Assembly: GCA_024638905.1 (NCBI GenBank)
Contig: JAHEJH010000030.1
Coordinates: 1 to 9,192, forward strand
Origin: Luminiphilus sp.
GTDB taxonomy: Bacteria > Pseudomonadota > Gammaproteobacteria > Pseudomonadales > Halieaceae
Length of the DNA stretch: 9,192 bases
Reading direction: 5' to 3'
Shown: positions 6,297-9,192 of the stretch, piece by piece
Layout of the letters: each line of letters starts with the position of its first letter
Position numbering within the stretch: the first letter of the stretch is position 1
Notes under the pieces: generated by a model
What the model was told of the DNA's origin: nothing
The model's input: only the letters and a program-made list of their open reading frames with translations
Database searches by the model: none
Translations under genes and position numbers: made by a program

Positions 6297-7998
6297 CACG
6301 TAGCGCCATGACCGCGCTGTGGTGAGACAGGAAAATCTCGCCACTCAGGTGAGTGAGAAAGTTGCTGCGCTGTAGGGTGTCCATGACCGGGCCTTTCACC
6401 TCGCTGAGGTGCAGCGCAACCTTGTTCTCTTTCAGCCGGGTATTGATTTCCTCCAGCGCCTCCAGCGCGCTGAGGTCAATCGCGTTGACGGCCGGGCACA
6501 TCAAGATGACGTGCAAGAGATCCTCTCTCAGGGCTGCCTGCGCAAACACCATGTCCTCGAGATACGCCGCGTTGGCGAAATACAGCGATTCGTCAATGCG
6601 CATCGACAAAATATGCGGGTCCGTCATGACGTCATGACGCTCTACGTTCCGATAGTGCTCAGACTCTGGCACCTGACCGACCACGGCAAAGTGGGGTCTG
6701 CTCGTGTGATAGAGATGCAAGCCCACCGAGGCCCCGACCCCGGACAACACCCCCATTTCTACACCCGCCAATAACGTCACGGTAATAGTAATCACGACCG
6801 CCCAGAAATCCGCGGCGCGGTAGCGACGGGCTAGGGCGATCGTCCCAAAATCGATTAGGCTGATGACTGCGACCAGAATCGTTGCCGCCAAAACAGCCTT
6901 GGGTAAAAAATAGAGCATTGGGGTGAGCAATACGGCTGCCAGCGCAATGCCCAGCGCTGCCAATACCGACGCCATCTGGGTTTCAGCGCCCGCATCAAAA
7001 TTGACGACGGATCGCGAGAACCCTCCCGTGACGGGGAATCCTCCCGATATGGCAGCCGCAGTGTTGGCTGCACCAAGCCCGATCAGCTCCTGATCAGGGT
7101 CGATGCGCTGACGCCGCTTTGCCCCCAGAGTCTTACCGACAGAGACTGATTCAATGAACCCGATGAGCGCAATAAGAAAGGCGGGTAATGCCAATTCCTG
7201 AATCAAAAGCCAGCTGATATTGGGGGCGCTAAAAGCAGGGAGGCCGCTCGGAATCTGTCCGACCAAAGGCACCCCCGCAGACTCAAAGCTCATCGCTGCA
7301 GAGAGTGGTATCAACACCGCCATAACCAAAACCGGCGCAGAACGAACAATCAACTCTGCGGGGCGCCCGCGCAGGCCCAATGCCCCGAGCAAGCTACTCA
7401 GTCGATACCGCGCAAGGAGCAGGAAAGCCACTGAACCTGCGCCAACGGCGATCGTCAGGGTATGCGCTTCCCTTAATTGCATGTAGAGGTCATGGCCCAG
7501 CGAGGGGAGGGTGGCGCCCTTGAGCGCTATGCCTAGCAACGGGCCCAGTTGCCCCAGGGCAATGATGATGGCCGAGGCAGTAATGAATCCAGATACCACT
7601 GGCTGAGAGAGAAAATGCGATACGAAGCCGAACTTCAGGAGCCCCATAGCCATCAGCATCAAGCCACCCAGCAGGGCAAGCAATGTTGCCGCGCTCGCGT
7701 AGTCCACTACGCCCTGTGATGCGACTGCGCCCACCGCAGACGCGGTCATCAGGGACGCAACGGCAACCGGGCCGACCGAGAGGGTTCGGCTGCTGCCAAA
7801 AAGCGCGTAGGCGATCAGCGGCAGGATCGACGCGTATAACCCCATTTCGGCAGGCAGGCCTGCCAATAATGCATAGGCCAGCGACTGGGGAATCAACATG
7901 ATAGTGACGATGATCGCGGCCAGACCGTCGTTGATCAGACTTCCCCGGCTGTAGCCTCGCAGCCACTCGAGCGCTGGCAAAGCCTGCTCAAACTTCAT
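6265..7998 (-). CDS. SulP-family anion transporter with C-terminal STAS domain
   Basis: SulP proteins are inner-membrane transporters for sulfate, bicarbonate or other anions; the substrate cannot be fixed from sequence alone. The 577-residue length is typical. The hydrophobic transport domain covers about 20-430 and includes the family stretch LIPQSLAYALLAGLP (36-50) and the conserved TGGFSRSVVNFDAGA segment after LGAANTAAAISGGFPV. A cytoplasmic STAS domain follows at about 457-563, with NAIDLSALEALEEIN carrying D508 and S510 at the usual regulatory position. It lies 81 bp downstream of a persulfide dioxygenase gene on the same strand, suggesting export or exchange of a sulfur oxyanion, although bicarbonate uptake is an alternative. 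No strong ribosome binding site precedes ATG 7998. The 3' end overlaps that of sohB by 32 bp. Confidence 0.92.
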   Translation of the reverse strand: MKFEQALPALEWLRGYSRGSLINDGLAAIIVTIMLIPQSLAYALLAGLPAEMGLYASILPLIAYALFGSSRTLSVGPVAVASLMTASAVGAVASQGVVDYASAATLLALLGGLMLMAMGLLKFGFVSHFLSQPVVSGFITASAIIIALGQLGPLLGIALKGATLPSLGHDLYMQLREAHTLTIAVGAGSVAFLLLARYRLSSLLGALGLRGRPAELIVRSAPVLVMAVLIPLSAAMSFESAGVPLVGQIPSGLPAFSAPNISWLLIQELALPAFLIALIGFIESVSVGKTLGAKRRQRIDPDQELIGLGAANTAAAISGGFPVTGGFSRSVVNFDAGAETQMASVLAALGIALAAVLLTPMLYFLPKAVLAATILVAVISLIDFGTIALARRYRAADFWAVVITITVTLLAGVEMGVLSGVGASVGLHLYHTSRPHFAVVGQVPESEHYRNVERHDVMTDPHILSMRIDESLYFANAAYLEDMVFAQAALREDLLHVILMCPAVNAIDLSALEALEEINTRLKENKVALHLSEVKGPVMDTLQRSNFLTHLSGEIFLSHHSAVMALRAKETADPALT

Positions 7999-8066
7999 TA
8001 GAAACCAAGCGAACGGCGAGTCTTGCCGGATCCGGGGAGTGGGCGCGTGTCAGTGGCACCAGGCTG

Positions 8067-8079
8067 CAGTCGCGGACTG
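8067..8079 (-). other. Small stem-loop just after the dioxygenase stop codon
   Basis: A perfect 5-bp inverted repeat (CAGTC / GACTG, 3-nt loop) begins at the base after the dioxygenase TGA. It has no following T run, so it is not an intrinsic terminator. It might mark a processed or stabilised mRNA end in a two-gene transcript. A 10-bp palindrome, CCGGATCCGG, at 8026-8035 lies between it and the SulP start. The 81-bp gap holds nothing else that I recognise. Confidence 0.2.
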
Positions 8080-8973
8080 TCATTCTTCACTGGCGAAACG
8101 ATCCAGTGCGTCACCGCCAAAGGCATTGATCGGGACTTTTAGAAACAGCCTGCCTGAGGCATCGATCGGCGGCAGGTTACCGGCACGCATATTGACCTGC
8201 AGAGCAGGCAAGATCAGCGTCGGCATGTCGAGATCCGCGTCCCGGGCCTCTCGCATCGCCACAAAGTCATCAGCGGATATGCCGGCCCCCACGTGGCTGT
8301 TATGAGCCCGCTGCTCGGCAACCGTTGACTCGAATGCGATATCTCTGCCACCAGGCTGATAGTCGTGGCAGACAAAGACCCGGGTGTCGTCGGGCAACTC
8401 CAGTAGGCGCTGGCAAGACTCATACAGCGATCTTGCGTCACCGCCAGGGAAGTCGCATCGTGCGGTGCCGGCGTCAGGCATAAACAACGTGTCGCCGACA
8501 AACAGGGCGTCACCAATCAGGTAAGCCATACAGGCCGGCGTATGGCCGGGCACATGGAGCGCACGCACTTCCAGTCCACCAAACGTTAACGTATCGCCAT
8601 CGGACAACATGAGATCAAACTGGCTACCGTCTCTGCGAAAACCATCACCCTCCGCAAATATGGTGGCGAAGGTCTCTTGCACTGTGGTGATCTGAGAGCC
8701 AATCACGATCTCCCCACCAAGCTGCTCGCGGATGAAGGGCGCGCTGGAGAGGTGGTCAGCGTGGATGTGGGTTTCGAGGATGTACCGCAGACTGAGATCG
8801 TGGGCTCGTATGTGCCGCACCACCTCGTCTGCGGATCGTGTGCTAAGCGTTCCAGATGCGTAATCAAGGTCGAGCAAAGGGTCGATTACGGCGGCTAAAC
8901 CGGTCTCAGCATCACTCACCACATAGGTGAAGGTAGACGTAGCCTCATCGAAGAAGTGCTGTACGTGCGTCAT
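8080..8973 (-). CDS. ETHE1/Blh-type persulfide (sulfur) dioxygenase, metallo-beta-lactamase fold
   Basis: Enzymes of this group are mononuclear iron dioxygenases that oxidise glutathione persulfide to sulfite and glutathione. The protein has 297 residues. The motif THIHADH lies at 68-74, and the iron ligands expected from ETHE1 correspond to H69, H144 (in PGHT) and D161 (in VGDTLF). H203 in CHDY is the further fold-conserved histidine. The stretches MPDAGTARCDFPGGDARSLY (165-184) and CHDYQPGG (202-209) resemble the Blh/BigR-operon branch rather than glyoxalase II, whose GGCGR and C-terminal domain are absent. No rhodanese domain is fused. A strong GGAGGG lies 12 nt upstream of ATG 8973. SulP lies downstream on the same strand, and an operator-like palindrome lies upstream. 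Activity is inferred from the family; symbols such as sdo or blh would be used by analogy only. Confidence 0.88.
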   Translation of the reverse strand: MTHVQHFFDEATSTFTYVVSDAETGLAAVIDPLLDLDYASGTLSTRSADEVVRHIRAHDLSLRYILETHIHADHLSSAPFIREQLGGEIVIGSQITTVQETFATIFAEGDGFRRDGSQFDLMLSDGDTLTFGGLEVRALHVPGHTPACMAYLIGDALFVGDTLFMPDAGTARCDFPGGDARSLYESCQRLLELPDDTRVFVCHDYQPGGRDIAFESTVAEQRAHNSHVGAGISADDFVAMREARDADLDMPTLILPALQVNMRAGNLPPIDASGRLFLKVPINAFGGDALDRFASEE

Positions 8974-8985
8974 GGGGTTAGGGTG

Positions 8986-8991
8986 CCCTCC
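8986..8991 (-). promoter_or_regulatory. Ribosome binding site of the dioxygenase gene
   Basis: GGAGGG on the minus strand lies 12 nt before ATG 8973, strong in sequence but rather far away. The ATG that overlaps it (8990-8992) is out of frame with the dioxygenase, so ATG 8973 stands as the start. Confidence 0.5.
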
Positions 8992-9052
8992 ATCAGCTGG
9001 GGTTCACTACCGGCCTGCGGCGCCTCGGTCAGTTATGTCCAAATAGAATATG

Positions 9053-9058
9053 ATTATA
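9053..9058 (-). promoter_or_regulatory. Candidate -10 element for the dioxygenase-SulP unit
   Basis: A perfect TATAAT on the minus strand lies in an AT-rich block about 80 bp upstream of the dioxygenase start. There is no good TTGACA-like -35 at 16-19 bp; instead the spacer position is occupied by a 21-bp inverted repeat. This suggests control by a DNA-binding regulator, which remains inference. Confidence 0.35.
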
Positions 9059-9079
9059 ACTTAATTACGAAGCTTAAGT
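9059..9079. promoter_or_regulatory. 21-bp inverted repeat, candidate operator
   Basis: The arms ACTTAA and TTAAGT are perfect complements separated by nine bases. The element directly abuts the minus-strand TATAAT at 9053-9058 and lies between the divergent dioxygenase and MDR-like genes. It sits where a repressor would block the promoter, or where a regulator acting in the spacer would bind. No regulator gene is visible in the window. Confidence 0.35.
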
Positions 9080-9106
9080 GCTGAGGCGTCTTAAAGCCAC
9101 AACGCA

Positions 9107-9112
9107 TATAAT
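9107..9112 (+). promoter_or_regulatory. Candidate -10 element for the rightmost gene
   Basis: A perfect TATAAT lies 26 bp before ATG 9139, giving a short leader of about 20 nt. No strong -35 hexamer is placed 16-18 bp upstream. It is embedded in a near-palindrome reading CATA-TAATT-TATG (9105-9117). Confidence 0.35.
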
Positions 9113-9138
9113 TTATGACCCGATCAGAGAGCCCATGC

Positions 9139-9192
9139 ATGACAGACCTCCAAACGATGCGTGCCATATATCTCATGGCGCACGGCGGACCT
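9139..9192 (+). CDS. Probable MDR-family oxidoreductase (quinone oxidoreductase / zinc-type alcohol dehydrogenase-like), N-terminus only
   Basis: Only the first 18 codons fall in the window: MTDLQTMRAIYLMAHGGP. The segment MRAIYLMAHGGP matches the usual beginning of medium-chain dehydrogenase/reductase proteins such as NADPH:quinone oxidoreductases, which typically read M-(R/K)-A-I/V-x(4)-HGGPE. ATG 9139 is preferred because GAGAG (9127-9131) lies 7 nt upstream and a TATAAT sits at 9107. The internal ATG at 9157 is the alternative and matches the family's usual first residue. It is divergent from the dioxygenase gene. The family call rests on a very short segment and the substrate is unknown. 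Confidence 0.5.
   Translation, partial: MTDLQTMRAIYLMAHGGP

Noticed and set aside
7490..7966. Open frame of 158 codons on the minus strand inside the SulP gene
   Set aside because: It is an alternative frame of the same strand within the conserved transport domain, with no hydrophobic pattern or motif of its own.
8026..8035. 10-bp palindrome CCGGATCCGG as a possible operator or terminator for the SulP gene
   Set aside because: It is short, GC-rich and has no T run or promoter element beside it; such palindromes are expected by chance in this composition.
1..9192. Search for CRISPR repeats, tRNA or rRNA genes, transposases, integrase, toxin-antitoxin pairs or a defence island
   Set aside because: Nothing of this kind was recognised; nearly all the sequence is accounted for by conserved housekeeping or metabolic genes.

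Overview
This is a moderately GC-rich, gene-dense chromosomal segment from a gammaproteobacterium. The evidence is the gloB / yafS-like methyltransferase / rnhA / dnaQ block, an order I recall from Pseudomonas and, with rnhA flipped, from E. coli, followed by nhaB, nudC and sohB. The Na+/H+ antiporter NhaB and the overall protein style fit a marine lineage, possibly of the OM60/NOR5 (Halieaceae) type. That lineage guess is inference and weakly held. I see no insertion sequence, prophage, CRISPR array, tRNA or rRNA, and no sign of recent transfer.

Layout, left to right. (1) Positions 1-609, minus strand: gloB (glyoxalase II), whose 3' end lies outside the window. Its start is separated by only about 43 bp from the start of the divergent operon at 653-2635, which encodes a YafS-like methyltransferase, RNase HI and the DNA polymerase III proofreading subunit epsilon. 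The start and stop codons in this operon overlap, so translation is probably coupled. (2) Positions 2637-4142, minus strand: nhaB, which converges on dnaQ with a single base between the two stop codons. (3) Positions 4143-4422: a divergent regulatory region containing three ACCGG elements spaced exactly 20 bp apart and a plausible promoter for nudC. (4) Positions 4423-6296, plus strand: nudC and sohB, five bases apart. (5) Positions 6265-8973, minus strand: an ETHE1/Blh-type persulfide dioxygenase followed by a SulP-family anion transporter. The 3' end of the transporter gene overlaps the 3' end of sohB by 32 bp. (6) Positions 8974-9192: an AT-rich divergent promoter region with a 21-bp inverted repeat and a TATAAT on each strand, then the first 18 codons of a probable MDR-family (quinone oxidoreductase / zinc-type alcohol dehydrogenase) gene.

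Functionally, most of the window is housekeeping: genome replication and repair (RnhA, DnaQ), methylglyoxal detoxification (GloB), NAD(H) and NAD-capped RNA turnover (NudC), membrane-associated proteolysis (SohB) and sodium/pH homeostasis (NhaB). The most distinctive unit is the dioxygenase-SulP pair, a plausible small module for oxidising glutathione persulfide to sulfite and moving the resulting oxyanion, with an operator-like palindrome at its promoter. I do not find convincing evidence for a wholly undescribed system. The findings below are regulatory and gene-overlap observations of modest interest.
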